The notes under the pieces are model-generated. The model did no database searches. It worked only from the letters and a program-made list of their open reading frames with translations, and was not told where the DNA came from. 64,000 nucleotides of DNA, from NCBI RefSeq assembly GCF_003289945.1, contig NZ_QMBP01000012.1, positions 62,001 to 126,000 of the forward strand, written 5' to 3'. Origin of the DNA: Mesorhizobium hawassense. Lineage in GTDB: Bacteria > Pseudomonadota > Alphaproteobacteria > Rhizobiales > Rhizobiaceae. Positions 1 to 8,266 of this stretch are shown here, in pieces. A program made the position numbers and the translations under genes. Position 1 is the stretch's first letter. Every line of letters starts with the position of its first letter.

Positions 1-17
1 GGCTTCATTCAAACCGG

Positions 18-839
18 CTACTCGTCGATCCATTCCGGCTTGCGCTTGCCGATGAAGGCGCCGATGCCTTCCTCGGCATCGCGCGCCAGCATGTTTTCGA
101 CCATTACGCGGCCGGTATAGGCATAAGCGTCGGCCAGCCCCATTTCGGCCTGAGCATAAAACGCTTCCTTCCCGGTCCTGACGACCAAAGATGATTTCGA
201 GGCAATGGTTTGCGCGTATTTGTTGACGACCTGATTCAGATATTCGCGTGGCACGATGCGGTTGATCAGCCCGAATTCCTTGGCGGTCGCGGCGTCGATC
301 GTCTCGCCGGTAAGCAGCATTTCCATCGCCTGCTTGCGCGAGACGTTGCGCGACAGCGCTACCATCGGCGTCGAGCAGAACAGGCCGATGTTGACGCCCG
401 GCGTGCAGAAACTCGCTTCGTGCGAGGCGATGGCAAGGTCGCAGCTCGCGACCAGCTGCAGGCCGGCGGCCGTGGCAAGGCCATCGACCTCGGCGATCAC
501 CGGCTTCGGGTGGCGCACGATGGTCTGCATCAGGCTCGCGCAGGCGGCGAAGGTTTTTTCGAAGAAGGCCTTACCGCGGTCCGGCTCGGCGCGGTGCGCG
601 GTCAATTCCTTCAGATCGTGACCGGCGCAGAACACCTTGCCGGAGGCTGCCAGGATGATGACGCGCACGGATTTGTCGGCCTTCACGCGATCGAACTCGG
701 CCTGCAATGCCGCCATCGTCGCCAGCGACAGCGCATTGGCCGGCGGGCCGGCGAGCGTGAGGCGCAGAACACCTTTGTCCTGGCTGGCAAGAACGGGACC
801 GTCGGCGACGGCGGGCTTGATGGCAACGACTTCAGCCAC
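18..839 (-). CDS. Enoyl-CoA hydratase/isomerase family protein
   Basis: Crotonase-fold protein of about 273 residues, expected to hydrate or isomerise enoyl-CoA thioesters in the cytoplasm. The family pattern is visible: an N-terminal strand region with PPANALS, the oxyanion-hole stretch AASGKVFCAGHDLKE, and the second glycine-rich helix HPKPVIAEVDGLATAAG followed by CDLAIAS. The reading frame continues upstream to an ATG at 938, but the extra residues look non-coding. I place the start at the GTG at 839 (VAEVVAIKP), which has an AAAGG-like ribosome site just upstream. The exact substrate cannot be told. It is divergent from the thioesterase gene that follows, which also acts on CoA esters. 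Confidence 0.85.
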   Translation of the reverse strand: MAEVVAIKPAVADGPVLASQDKGVLRLTLAGPPANALSLATMAALQAEFDRVKADKSVRVIILAASGKVFCAGHDLKELTAHRAEPDRGKAFFEKTFAACASLMQTIVRHPKPVIAEVDGLATAAGLQLVASCDLAIASHEASFCTPGVNIGLFCSTPMVALSRNVSRKQAMEMLLTGETIDAATAKEFGLINRIVPREYLNQVVNKYAQTIASKSSLVVRTGKEAFYAQAEMGLADAYAYTGRVMVENMLARDAEEGIGAFIGKRKPEWIDE

Positions 840-992
840 TTTCCAACCTTTCGGTTCAGCGCTCGCGGCGCATGGAGCAACAGAACTAGCACGCTGCCGG
901 TTGAAGAACAGCCGCGAGGCGTGTTTTCTCCGTCGCACCGTTTGGTCCAGGCATATCGCCCGGAGCTTGCCATCTCATATAGGACGCCGCCC

Positions 993-1457
993 ATGCCTGC
1001 CCAAAGCAATCTGAAGCCGATGCTCAACGCGGCCGAAGTCAACGCGCTGATGGCGAGCGTCTATCCGCAGCTCAACGACAATTTCACTTCCTATGAGGCG
1101 ATCGACGTGTTTCCGGGCGGCTGCACGGTGCGTCTCAACGCCGACGAGCGGCATCTGCGCCCCGGTGGCACGGTCTCGGGGCCGTCGCTGTTCACGCTGG
1201 CCGACATTGGCGGTTATGTCTGCGTGCTCAGCCACGCCGGGCCGGACGCGCTTTCGGTGACGGTCAACCTCGACATCAACTTCATGCGCAAGGCCGAAGC
1301 CGGCCCGATCGACGGCCACTGCCGGATCCTGAAGCTGGGCAAGAGCCTGATGGTGTTCGACATCGACATCGTGGCGGGCCTGGATGGCCACACCGTCGCG
1401 CATGCCACCGGTACCTATTCGATCCCAAGGAAGCGCGAGAATGATGTGGTAAAATAA
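993..1457 (+). CDS. PaaI-type hotdog-fold thioesterase
   Basis: A 154-residue protein of the PaaI/YdiI-like hotdog family, which hydrolyses acyl-CoA thioesters. The family signature is the segment HLRPGGTVSGPSLFTLAD followed by a hydrophobic helix, then VTVNLDINFMRKA on the next strand and a C-terminal strand ending in HATGTYSIP. The length is normal for a single hotdog domain. The ATG at 993 is preferred because the upstream part of the open frame is the antisense of the enoyl-CoA hydratase gene. No partner gene beyond the divergent hydratase indicates its substrate. Confidence 0.8.
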   Translation: MPAQSNLKPMLNAAEVNALMASVYPQLNDNFTSYEAIDVFPGGCTVRLNADERHLRPGGTVSGPSLFTLADIGGYVCVLSHAGPDALSVTVNLDINFMRKAEAGPIDGHCRILKLGKSLMVFDIDIVAGLDGHTVAHATGTYSIPRKRENDVVK

Positions 1458-1519
1458 TACCACTTATTCAAACCATTGTTTTTGCATTATTTTATTCGAT
1501 GCGCTTGTTTTCCGTTGCC

Positions 1520-1548
1520 TTGACGCATCAGGCACCCTCGCCTATAAG
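1520..1548 (+). promoter_or_regulatory. Sigma-70-type promoter of rplM-rpsI
   Basis: TTGACG at 1520-1525 and TATAAG at 1543-1548 are separated by exactly 17 bases, an almost ideal housekeeping promoter. Transcription would start near 1556. This leaves a leader of about 125 bases before rplM that contains GC-rich inverted sequence around 1563-1580. L13 operons are autoregulated in other bacteria; whether this leader has that role is inference. Confidence 0.75.
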
Positions 1549-1682
1549 CCCTCCCGAAGCAGCGGCCCACAGCGGCCGCCGTTTTGTTATTGGCGGGCGG
1601 CTCCGGCTGCTCAAGCCAATCCAAGCAACAAGAAACGCCTTTTCCTGCCCTTGGCAGGGAAGGTCAACGTGAGAGCAAAACC

Positions 1683-2147
1683 ATGGCTACCTTTTCGCAG
1701 AAGCCTGCGGATGTGGTGAAGAAGTGGGTGCTGATCGACGCCGAAGGTCTCGTCGTCGGTCGTCTGGCCACCGTCATCGCCAATCATCTGCGCGGCAAGC
1801 ACAAGCCCACCTTCACCCCGCATGTCGATGATGGCGACAACGTCATCGTCATCAATGCCGACAAGGTGGTGTTCACCGGCAAGAAGTACACCGACAAGGT
1901 CTACTACTGGCACACCGGCCATCCCGGCGGCATCAAGGAGCGCACCGCGCGCCAGCTGCTCGAGGGCCGTTTCCCCGAGCGCGTCGTCGAGAAGGCCGTC
2001 GAGCGCATGATCCCGCGCGGCCCGCTTGGCCGCCGCCAGATGAAGAATCTCCGCGTCTATGCAGGCGCCGAGCATCCGCACACCGCCCAGCAGCCCGTCG
2101 CGCTCGACGTGGCCAAGCTGAACTCCAAGAACAAGAGGGCCTCGTAA
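1683..2147 (+). CDS. rplM: 50S ribosomal protein L13
   Basis: L13 of the large ribosomal subunit, 154 residues. Recognisable from WVLIDAEGLVVGRLAT near the N-terminus, the LRGKHKP and GDNVIVINADKVVFTGKK segments, and RMIPRGPLGRRQMKNLRVYAG. L13 binds 23S rRNA early in 50S assembly. The ATG at 1683 gives the usual bacterial start (MATFSQK). The open frame extends upstream to 1584, but that stretch lies in the leader of the promoter at 1520. Its stop codon overlaps the start of rpsI (TAATG), indicating translational coupling. Confidence 0.97.
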   Translation: MATFSQKPADVVKKWVLIDAEGLVVGRLATVIANHLRGKHKPTFTPHVDDGDNVIVINADKVVFTGKKYTDKVYYWHTGHPGGIKERTARQLLEGRFPERVVEKAVERMIPRGPLGRRQMKNLRVYAGAEHPHTAQQPVALDVAKLNSKNKRAS

Positions 2148-2617
2148 TGGCTGAGCTTTCCTCGCTCGCAGAACTCGGCACCGTCGCCGCGCAGCCGGCC
2201 GCGCCCGTGCATGTCCAGAAGCTCGACAAGTCGGGCCGCGCCTATGCCACCGGCAAGCGCAAGAACGCCATCGCGCGCGTCTGGGTGAAGCCGGGCTCCG
2301 GCAAGATCACTGTCAACGACAAGGAATTCGCGGCCTATTTCGCGCGTCCGGTGCTGCAGATGATCCTCAACCAGCCGATCGTCGCGGCCAACCGCGCCGG
2401 CCAGTACGACATCGTCGCCACCGTCATCGGCGGCGGCCTCTCCGGCCAGGCCGGTGCCGTGCGTCACGGCATCTCCAAGGCGCTGACCTACTATGAGCCG
2501 GGCCTGCGCTCGGTGCTCAAGAAGGGCGGCTTCCTGACCCGCGACAGCCGCGTGGTCGAGCGTAAGAAGTACGGTAAGGCCAAGGCCCGCCGCAGCTTCC
2601 AGTTCTCGAAGCGCTAA
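2147..2617 (+). CDS. rpsI: 30S ribosomal protein S9
   Basis: S9 of the small subunit, 156 residues. The conserved core begins at about residue 30 with GRAYATGKRKNAIARVWVKPG and ends in the characteristic basic tail KARRSFQFSKR, whose terminal Lys-Arg reaches the P-site tRNA. The extra 25-30 residues at the N-terminus are usual in alphaproteobacteria. It is cotranscribed with rplM, with a one-base overlap, and followed by a good terminator. Confidence 0.97.
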   Translation: MAELSSLAELGTVAAQPAAPVHVQKLDKSGRAYATGKRKNAIARVWVKPGSGKITVNDKEFAAYFARPVLQMILNQPIVAANRAGQYDIVATVIGGGLSGQAGAVRHGISKALTYYEPGLRSVLKKGGFLTRDSRVVERKKYGKAKARRSFQFSKR

Positions 2618-2641
2618 GCGCCACGAAATCCAAGCATTTCG

Positions 2642-2673
2642 AAAAGGCCGCCCGAGAGCGGCCTTTTTGTTTC
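2642..2673 (+). terminator. Rho-independent terminator of rplM-rpsI
   Basis: The stem GGCCGC (2646-2651) pairs with GCGGCC (2658-2663) across a six-base loop. It has four A residues before it and TTTTTGTTT after it. Because both A and T runs are present it may also stop transcripts of the convergent LysR gene that ends at 2677. Confidence 0.85.
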
Positions 2674-2676
2674 CGG

Positions 2677-3585
2677 TTACCAGTGCCCGGCCGGCGTCTT
2701 GATGTAGTCGATGAAGGCGCGCAGTGGCGCCGGCACCAAACGGCGCCCGGGATAGTAAAGAAACGGCCCGGAAAATTCCTGCCACCACGGCTCCAGCACC
2801 GGTTCCAGCACGCCGCTCTCGAAATGCGGGCGCACCCAGTCCTCGAACAGCCAGAGAATGCCGACGCCGGCGATCGCCGCATCGATAGCGAGATCGACGC
2901 CTCCACCGATGCTGACGACCAATGGCCCCGTGGTATCGACCCGCACTACCTCGCCGTCGCGTTCGAACTCCCAAGGCGTCATGACCCCGCTGGGAAAGCG
3001 GCCGCGTACGCACGCATGGCCAAGCAGGTCACGCGGGTGTTGCGGCCGGCCGTGGCGATCGAGATAGGCTGGTGCGGCCGAGGTGGTGAAACGCTGCGTG
3101 CGCGGACCGATCGGCACGGCGATCATATCCTGCTCCAGCCGCTCGTCATAGCGGATGCCGGCATCGCAGCTGGCCGCCAGCAGATCGACAAAGTTCTCCT
3201 CCGCAATCACCTCCAGCCGGATGGCCGGATAGGCAGCGAGAAATCCCGGAACGATTTTCGGGAGCACCAGCCGCGAGGCGCTGATCGGCACATTGAGGCG
3301 CAAGGTGCCCGCGGGCCGGTCGCGAAAGCCGTTCACGACGTCTAGCGCGGCCTCCACCTCGCCCAGCGCGGGGCCAAGACGCGCCAGCAGGCCGGCGCCT
3401 GCCTCGGTCAAGGCGACGCTGCGTGTCGTGCGGTTGAAGAGCCGCACACCGAGCTGGGTTTCCAGTCGGCGGATGGCTTCGCTGAGTACGGACGCGCTGC
3501 CTGCCGTCACGCGGGCCGCTTCGCGAAAGCCGCCGGCGCGTGCCACGGCCATGAATGCCCCGAGATCGTTGAGATCAGCCGCCAT
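2677..3585 (-). CDS. LysR-family transcriptional regulator
   Basis: A 302-residue LysR-type regulator. The N-terminal winged helix-turn-helix spans roughly residues 5-65 (LGAFMAVARAGGFREAAR, then SVLSEAIRRLETQLGVRLFNRTTRSVALTEAG). A periplasmic-binding-like effector domain follows, beginning at GTLRLNVP near residue 93. It is divergent from the aldo/keto reductase gene, which starts 95 bases away, so that gene is its likely target, as is common for LysR regulators. The effector is unknown. Confidence 0.9.
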   Translation of the reverse strand: MAADLNDLGAFMAVARAGGFREAARVTAGSASVLSEAIRRLETQLGVRLFNRTTRSVALTEAGAGLLARLGPALGEVEAALDVVNGFRDRPAGTLRLNVPISASRLVLPKIVPGFLAAYPAIRLEVIAEENFVDLLAASCDAGIRYDERLEQDMIAVPIGPRTQRFTTSAAPAYLDRHGRPQHPRDLLGHACVRGRFPSGVMTPWEFERDGEVVRVDTTGPLVVSIGGGVDLAIDAAIAGVGILWLFEDWVRPHFESGVLEPVLEPWWQEFSGPFLYYPGRRLVPAPLRAFIDYIKTPAGHW

Positions 3586-3680
3586 TGTTCGTAATTCCGT
3601 ACAGGTCGTGCTGGTTATACCCGGTTATCGGGACAGCGGCCATGCCCTATCTCACTCGCCGACAGCGAAGGAGAACCACG

Positions 3681-4553
3681 ATGTCCAGTCTAGACAAATC
3701 CGGCACTTTCAAACTCGGCGACCGCTCGGTCCGCCGCCTTGGCTACGGCGCCATGCAGCTTGCGGGCAAAGGCGTGTTCGGCCCGCCGAGGGATCATGAC
3801 GCGGCCATCGCCGTACTGCGCGAAGCTGTGGCCCAGGGCGTGAACCATATCGACACCAGCGACTATTACGGTCCGTACGTCACCAACAAGCTGATCCGCG
3901 AGGCGCTGTCGCCCTACCCGGACGACCTTACCATCGTCACCAAGATCGGCGCCCGTCGCGGCGAAGACGCCTCCTGGCTGCCGGCCTTTACAGCCGATGA
4001 GCTCGAGCAGGCCGTCCACGACAACCTTCGCAATCTTGGCCTCAAGGCGATGGACGTCGTCAATCTGCGCATCATGTTCGGGGTGCATGGTCCGGCGGAA
4101 GGCTCCATCGAGGCGCAGGTCACCAAGCTTGCGGAGTTGCAACGCAAAGGCCTGGTGCGCCATATCGGCCTGAGCAACGTCACCCGTGCCCAGATCGCGG
4201 AGGGCCGCAAGATCTGCGAGATCGTCTGCGTGCAAAACCAGTACAATCTGGCGCATCGCGACGACGACGCGCTGATCGACGAGCTCGCTCGCGCTGGCAT
4301 TGCCTATGTGCCGTTCTTCCCGCTCGGCGGTTTCAACCCGCTGCAATCCTCGACGCTGTCCGGCGTGGCGGAAAGGCTTGGCGCGACGCCGATGCAGGTG
4401 GCCCTGGCGTGGCTGTTGCAGCGCTCGCCCAACATCCTTTTGATCCCGGGCACGTCGTCGGTCGGGCATTTGCGGGAGAATCTCGCGGCGGCGGAGCTGA
4501 AGCTATCGGCTGAGGTGTTAAATGAATTGGATGGCGTGGCGAAAGCCGCGTAG
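3681..4553 (+). CDS. Aldo/keto reductase
   Basis: NADPH-dependent oxidoreductase of the aldo/keto reductase superfamily, 290 residues. Seen are RRLGYGAMQLAG at the start of the barrel, HIDTSDYYG with the catalytic Asp and Tyr, the lysine in IVTKIGA, and the cofactor-binding end LIPGTSSVGHLRENLAA. The usual catalytic histidine position reads DVVNLRIMF, so Asn replaces His, as in some family branches. The ATG at 3681 follows a good GAAGGAGAA ribosome site; the frame is open upstream to 3585. Divergent LysR gene next door. Confidence 0.88.
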   Translation: MSSLDKSGTFKLGDRSVRRLGYGAMQLAGKGVFGPPRDHDAAIAVLREAVAQGVNHIDTSDYYGPYVTNKLIREALSPYPDDLTIVTKIGARRGEDASWLPAFTADELEQAVHDNLRNLGLKAMDVVNLRIMFGVHGPAEGSIEAQVTKLAELQRKGLVRHIGLSNVTRAQIAEGRKICEIVCVQNQYNLAHRDDDALIDELARAGIAYVPFFPLGGFNPLQSSTLSGVAERLGATPMQVALAWLLQRSPNILLIPGTSSVGHLRENLAAAELKLSAEVLNELDGVAKAA

Positions 4554-4560
4554 GTCGGCG

Positions 4561-4738
4561 CAGCACCCCGCCCGCGGCTGCGGCGCGACCTCCCCATCAA
4601 GGAGAGGTAAGGCGCAGCGCTTTAAGCTCAAACGCTGGTTTAGCATTGTGGATTTCGCAGGTATGTGGCGACGGCAGATTGGCACGACGCTCTACCACCC
4701 CTCGATGGGAAGGTCGGCGCGAAGCGCCGGGCGGGGTG
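4561..4738. repeat. Intergenic palindromic repeat element
   Basis: Two imperfect inverted arms of 34 bases, 4564-4597 and 4705-4738, flank about 105 bases between the aldo/keto reductase and the glycerophosphodiesterase genes. Each arm begins or ends with CACCCCGCCCG and carries a GACCTCCCCAT-like segment. The arrangement resembles the dispersed intergenic mosaic repeats of rhizobia. Only one copy of this type is seen in the window, so family membership is inference. Confidence 0.6.
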
Positions 4739-4753
4739 AAGCGCTGACGCCAG

Positions 4754-5812
4754 TTAATTGATACTCGCCGTATGCGCCGGCTCAGCCTGCTTGATGTCCG
4801 TCGTATAAGGCACGCGATAGCCATTGGCTGCCAGCCACTCGATTGCCGCTTTCGGCTCGTCGGTCTGGATGATCGTCGCGCCGCGGTCGACCCAGAAACC
4901 CCAGGCTTCGCGCGGCAGGCTGGCGGCGACGGCGAGCTCGTCGCCACGACCGCCGGCGAGGAAGCCGCCGGGCTTGTTGACGATGGCGTAGGTGTCGGCC
5001 CAGAGGTGCCAGTCGCCGCGGGCCGCTTCCGCCCGCATATGATTGCCGAACAGCGGGCCGCCGGTCGCCGTCAGCGTCTCGGCGCCATTGCGCCAGTTGA
5101 TCAATTCGATGGCGCGCGGTGCAAAGGCCTTGACGACCTCGCCGGCGAAAGCGGCATCATGCACGGCGTCGTCGGCCAGGATCGGCATGAACTGGAAGCC
5201 GCCGCCTGCCTGGGCAAGGGCTGTCCTGGCGGCGTCGATGCGCTGGCGGTTCCAGAGGTTCTCCTTGACGATCACCTGGTCGGCCATGCCGAGATCGCGC
5301 GCCACCGCGATCATGCCTGGCAGGTCGTTCACCTCCAGCTTGTTGTCGAGGTTGATGAGGATCCGGTCCCTGGTCGTGAGCAGCATTTCGCGCAGCGTCG
5401 AGACCGTCTCATTGGTGACGGCGCCTGTCCCTTCAATGACCAGCCGGCATTTCTTCAGCTCCGCCAGCGTATATTTCACCACCTCGCCCTTGCAGGTGGT
5501 GGTGCGGTCGAGCCAGCTGTCGTGCATAACGACGAACTCGCCATCCTGCGAGCGCCGGATATCGACCTCGACGATCTCGGCGCCGATCGCGATCGAGCCC
5601 TCGACCGCGGCCAGCGAATTCTCGGCGTAGAGCATCTTGCGAGCCTGCATGCTGCCTGCGCGGTGGGCGGCGATCATCACATGGTCGCGCCACTGATTGG
5701 CATGTTCGAAACGGTCGAGGATCTGGGCGGCGCGTGTCTCGCCGGCTAAACTTTGGCCGGAGATGGCGGCAAGTGCTGTGGACAGAAGAAGGCTCAGCCA
5801 GAGTGTTCGCAT
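4754..5812 (-). CDS. Glycerophosphodiester phosphodiesterase, exported
   Basis: A 352-residue GDPD-family enzyme that cleaves glycerophosphodiesters to glycerol-3-phosphate and an alcohol. An N-terminal signal peptide (hydrophobic stretch to about residue 23, ending SLAGE) predicts a periplasmic location. Catalytic motifs of the TIM barrel are present: MIAAHRAGS with the first His, YAENSLAAVEGSIAIGAEIVE with the metal-binding Glu and Asp region, and MHDSWLDRTTTCKG with the second His. The C-terminal part has IIQTDEPKAAIEWL, typical of the family end. It could act in phosphate scavenging from lipids; no regulatory element shows this. Confidence 0.88.
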   Translation of the reverse strand: MRTLWLSLLLSTALAAISGQSLAGETRAAQILDRFEHANQWRDHVMIAAHRAGSMQARKMLYAENSLAAVEGSIAIGAEIVEVDIRRSQDGEFVVMHDSWLDRTTTCKGEVVKYTLAELKKCRLVIEGTGAVTNETVSTLREMLLTTRDRILINLDNKLEVNDLPGMIAVARDLGMADQVIVKENLWNRQRIDAARTALAQAGGGFQFMPILADDAVHDAAFAGEVVKAFAPRAIELINWRNGAETLTATGGPLFGNHMRAEAARGDWHLWADTYAIVNKPGGFLAGGRGDELAVAASLPREAWGFWVDRGATIIQTDEPKAAIEWLAANGYRVPYTTDIKQAEPAHTASIN

Positions 5813-5896
5813 CGGGGAATCGCTCCGTTCCGGGTCGCGACCCGGTTAGGCGATGCCCATGACATGCAGGTGAACGAAGCCGGCTAGTTTTTCCAG

Positions 5897-7111
5897 TCAG
5901 ATCCGCTTGGCTAGGCGGCGGAACCACGCTAGCGCCGGCATTTCGACGAAGCGCCAGGTGAACCAGGACGCAACGATGACGGCGATCAGCATCGCGATCA
6001 GAGCCGCGAAACTGATCCATGGCGAGCCGGTGCCGAAGCCGGTCGCATGGTCGCCGCGCAGCATCAGATCGCCGACGATGCCCAGCCCCAGCTTGCCTTC
6101 GATCAGGCCACCGACATTGATCATGCGCGCCTGGACGAAGATGTGGACCATATAGATCGAATAGGAGAGCGAGCCGAGCAGCAGCATCGGCCGGCTGCGC
6201 AAAAACAAGCTAACCCAGCCGCCCTCATGGGCGAAAAGATAAAGCGCCAGCGCGAAGACCACCGGCGCCGCAATGCCGATGTCGTTGGTGCCCGCCAAGG
6301 AGACGAACAGCGCGATCCCGGCGATCATCGCAAGCTCGGCCAGCGTCCAGGCGAAGCGCCCTGCCCCACTGCCGAATGCCTGTCGCGCCTCTGCAATGGA
6401 ATCGTGCTGAAACCAGGCAAGCAACGCGCCGAGCGAGAAGCCGTAAAGGCAGCGGATGAAGCCGAAATCGAAGGACACGTCCATATGACGCGTCGAGACC
6501 GCGAGCAGGAAAAGGGGCGCCGTCACGGCGGCGGCGACGAACCATATCCAGGCGCGCTGGCCAGCGGCGAAGACGACGGCGGCAAAGAGCAGATAGGTGA
6601 AGAACTCGGCCGAAATGCTCCAGCTCGGCGCGTTCCAGCTCAGGTGGTCCTCAACGCCCATGCCCTGCAGCAGGAAGAGGTTGGCGATGAGGCTTTTCAC
6701 GTCGAAACCGCCGGTAAATGGCGCGGGACCCGTTCCATGCAGGGCCGGCAGGACGAGCCGCAACGCCTCGAAGCCGGCGAAGGCGGCAAGCATCAGGACA
6801 TGCAGCGGATAGATGCGGCCGAAGCGCACCAGGGCGAAGCGGGCGAGGTCATCCTGCTCGTTCAGCCGGCTGCCATAGGCGCTGGCGATGACGAAGCCGG
6901 AGAGCACGAAGAAGAAATCGACGAACAGGTAGGAGCCGCCGACAAAGGCGCTTTGCGAAATTGTCGAGGTCGTCGGGAAGTGGAACAGCGCCACCAGCAG
7001 CGCGCAGATGCCGCGCCAAGAATCCAGCACCAGGAAGCGCTCGCCGGCCGCCGTGCCGACACGGGTCGCCGCCGGTGCCGGCGCAAGGTTGAGCAGAGCC
7101 GTCTCAGCCAT
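5897..7111 (-). CDS. Acyltransferase family 3 membrane protein
   Basis: A 404-residue integral membrane protein of the acyltransferase-3 (OafA/NodX-like) family, which transfers acetyl or other acyl groups to surface or extracellular glycans. The N-terminal signature LDSWRGICALLVALFHF is clear and is followed by about ten hydrophobic segments. The inner-membrane motif FFFVLSGFVIA at about residues 65-75 is typical. The ATG at 7111 (MAETALL) is preferred; the frame is open to 7141. It stands alone, so its acceptor glycan is unknown; the EPS cluster 5 kb away is one possibility. Confidence 0.85.
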   Translation of the reverse strand: MAETALLNLAPAPAATRVGTAAGERFLVLDSWRGICALLVALFHFPTTSTISQSAFVGGSYLFVDFFFVLSGFVIASAYGSRLNEQDDLARFALVRFGRIYPLHVLMLAAFAGFEALRLVLPALHGTGPAPFTGGFDVKSLIANLFLLQGMGVEDHLSWNAPSWSISAEFFTYLLFAAVVFAAGQRAWIWFVAAAVTAPLFLLAVSTRHMDVSFDFGFIRCLYGFSLGALLAWFQHDSIAEARQAFGSGAGRFAWTLAELAMIAGIALFVSLAGTNDIGIAAPVVFALALYLFAHEGGWVSLFLRSRPMLLLGSLSYSIYMVHIFVQARMINVGGLIEGKLGLGIVGDLMLRGDHATGFGTGSPWISFAALIAMLIAVIVASWFTWRFVEMPALAWFRRLAKRI

Positions 7112-7235
7112 AATGATACAGATCCTGTGTTGCCGTGGCACTCACCCAGCGCCGCCTCGTTTCCGCAAGCTGTGACTGGCATGTTGCGTGCCGGTTCTGT
7201 AGTGGTGGCTGCCCGATGAAAACCGAGGACCCGTA

Positions 7236-8237
7236 ATGGCGAGCCAAGAGATCGACCACGCCTTCACCGCCCGCTCAAAGACGGGCGCGTCGTTCGAGCC
7301 GACCTATGCCGGCGCGCTGTCGTTCATGCGGCGCAAATACACGAAGGACGTGAAGGGCGCGGACGCCGTCGTCTGGGGCATTCCGTTCGACGCCGCGGTG
7401 ACCAACCGGCCAGGCGCCCGCTTCGGGCCGCAGGCGATCCGCCGCGCCTCGGCGATCCTCGACAACGACCCGCAATACCCGTTCTCGCGCGACCTGTTCG
7501 AGCATCTTTCGGTGGTCGACTATGGCGATTGCCTGCTCGACAGCGGCAACCACCAGAAGACGCCCGGAACGATCGAACGCGAGGCCGCCAAGATCCTGAA
7601 ATCAGGCGCGTTCCTGTTGACGCTCGGCGGCGACCATTTCGTCACCTGGCCGCTGCTCAAGGCGCATGCCGCGATCCACGGACCGCTGGCGCTGGTGCAG
7701 TTCGACGCGCATCAGGACACCTGGCCGGACGACGGCAAGCGCATCGACCACGGCTCCTTCGTCGCTCGTGCGGTGAATGAAGGCATCATCGATCCGGACC
7801 GCTCGATCCAGATCGGCATCCGCACGCATGCGCCGGATACGTTCGGCATCAAGATCCTCTACGGCCACGAAGTCGAGGAAATGAGGGCTTCCGACATCGC
7901 CTATGCGATCGTCGAGCGCACCGGCGGCAAGAAGACCTATCTCACCTTCGACATCGATTGCCTCGACCCGGCCTTCGCGCCCGGCACAGGCACGCCAGTG
8001 GCAGGCGGCCCGTCCTCGGCCAAGATGCTGTCGACGCTGCGCCAGCTCGGCCAGATCGACATCGTCGGCGCCGACGTCGTCGAGGTTGCGCCGGCCTACG
8101 ATCATGCCGATATAACGGCGATCGCCGGATCGATCATCGCCGTGCACTATCTTGGCCTACTGGCGGAGCGAAAGGCGCGGGCGGAAGAGTTGAACAACGG
8201 CAATCATGCGGCGGCAAATCACGCGCACGGCATATAG
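7236..8237 (+). CDS. speB: Agmatinase / ureohydrolase family
   Basis: A 333-residue manganese-dependent ureohydrolase, best matched to agmatinase, which converts agmatine to putrescine and urea. All three metal-binding motifs are seen: TLGGDHF, VQFDAHQD and TFDIDCLDPAFAPGTGTP. Residues NRPGARFGPQAIRRAS near position 55 are family-typical. Related alphaproteobacterial enzymes act on guanidinobutyrate or other guanidino compounds, so the substrate is not certain. argC begins 29 bases downstream, linking it loosely to arginine metabolism. Confidence 0.85.
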   Translation: MASQEIDHAFTARSKTGASFEPTYAGALSFMRRKYTKDVKGADAVVWGIPFDAAVTNRPGARFGPQAIRRASAILDNDPQYPFSRDLFEHLSVVDYGDCLLDSGNHQKTPGTIEREAAKILKSGAFLLTLGGDHFVTWPLLKAHAAIHGPLALVQFDAHQDTWPDDGKRIDHGSFVARAVNEGIIDPDRSIQIGIRTHAPDTFGIKILYGHEVEEMRASDIAYAIVERTGGKKTYLTFDIDCLDPAFAPGTGTPVAGGPSSAKMLSTLRQLGQIDIVGADVVEVAPAYDHADITAIAGSIIAVHYLGLLAERKARAEELNNGNHAAANHAHGI

Positions 8238-8266
8238 GCTTGGAATCGCAGGGAATTTGGCAAGAG

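Noticed and set aside
2057..3013. 318-residue minus-strand open frame over rpsI and LysR
   Set aside because: Antisense of rpsI and out of frame with the LysR gene; Arg/Gly-rich shadow.
6047..7219. 390-residue plus-strand open frame opposite the acyltransferase
   Set aside because: Antisense shadow in high-GC DNA; low-complexity and charged, no recognisable fold.
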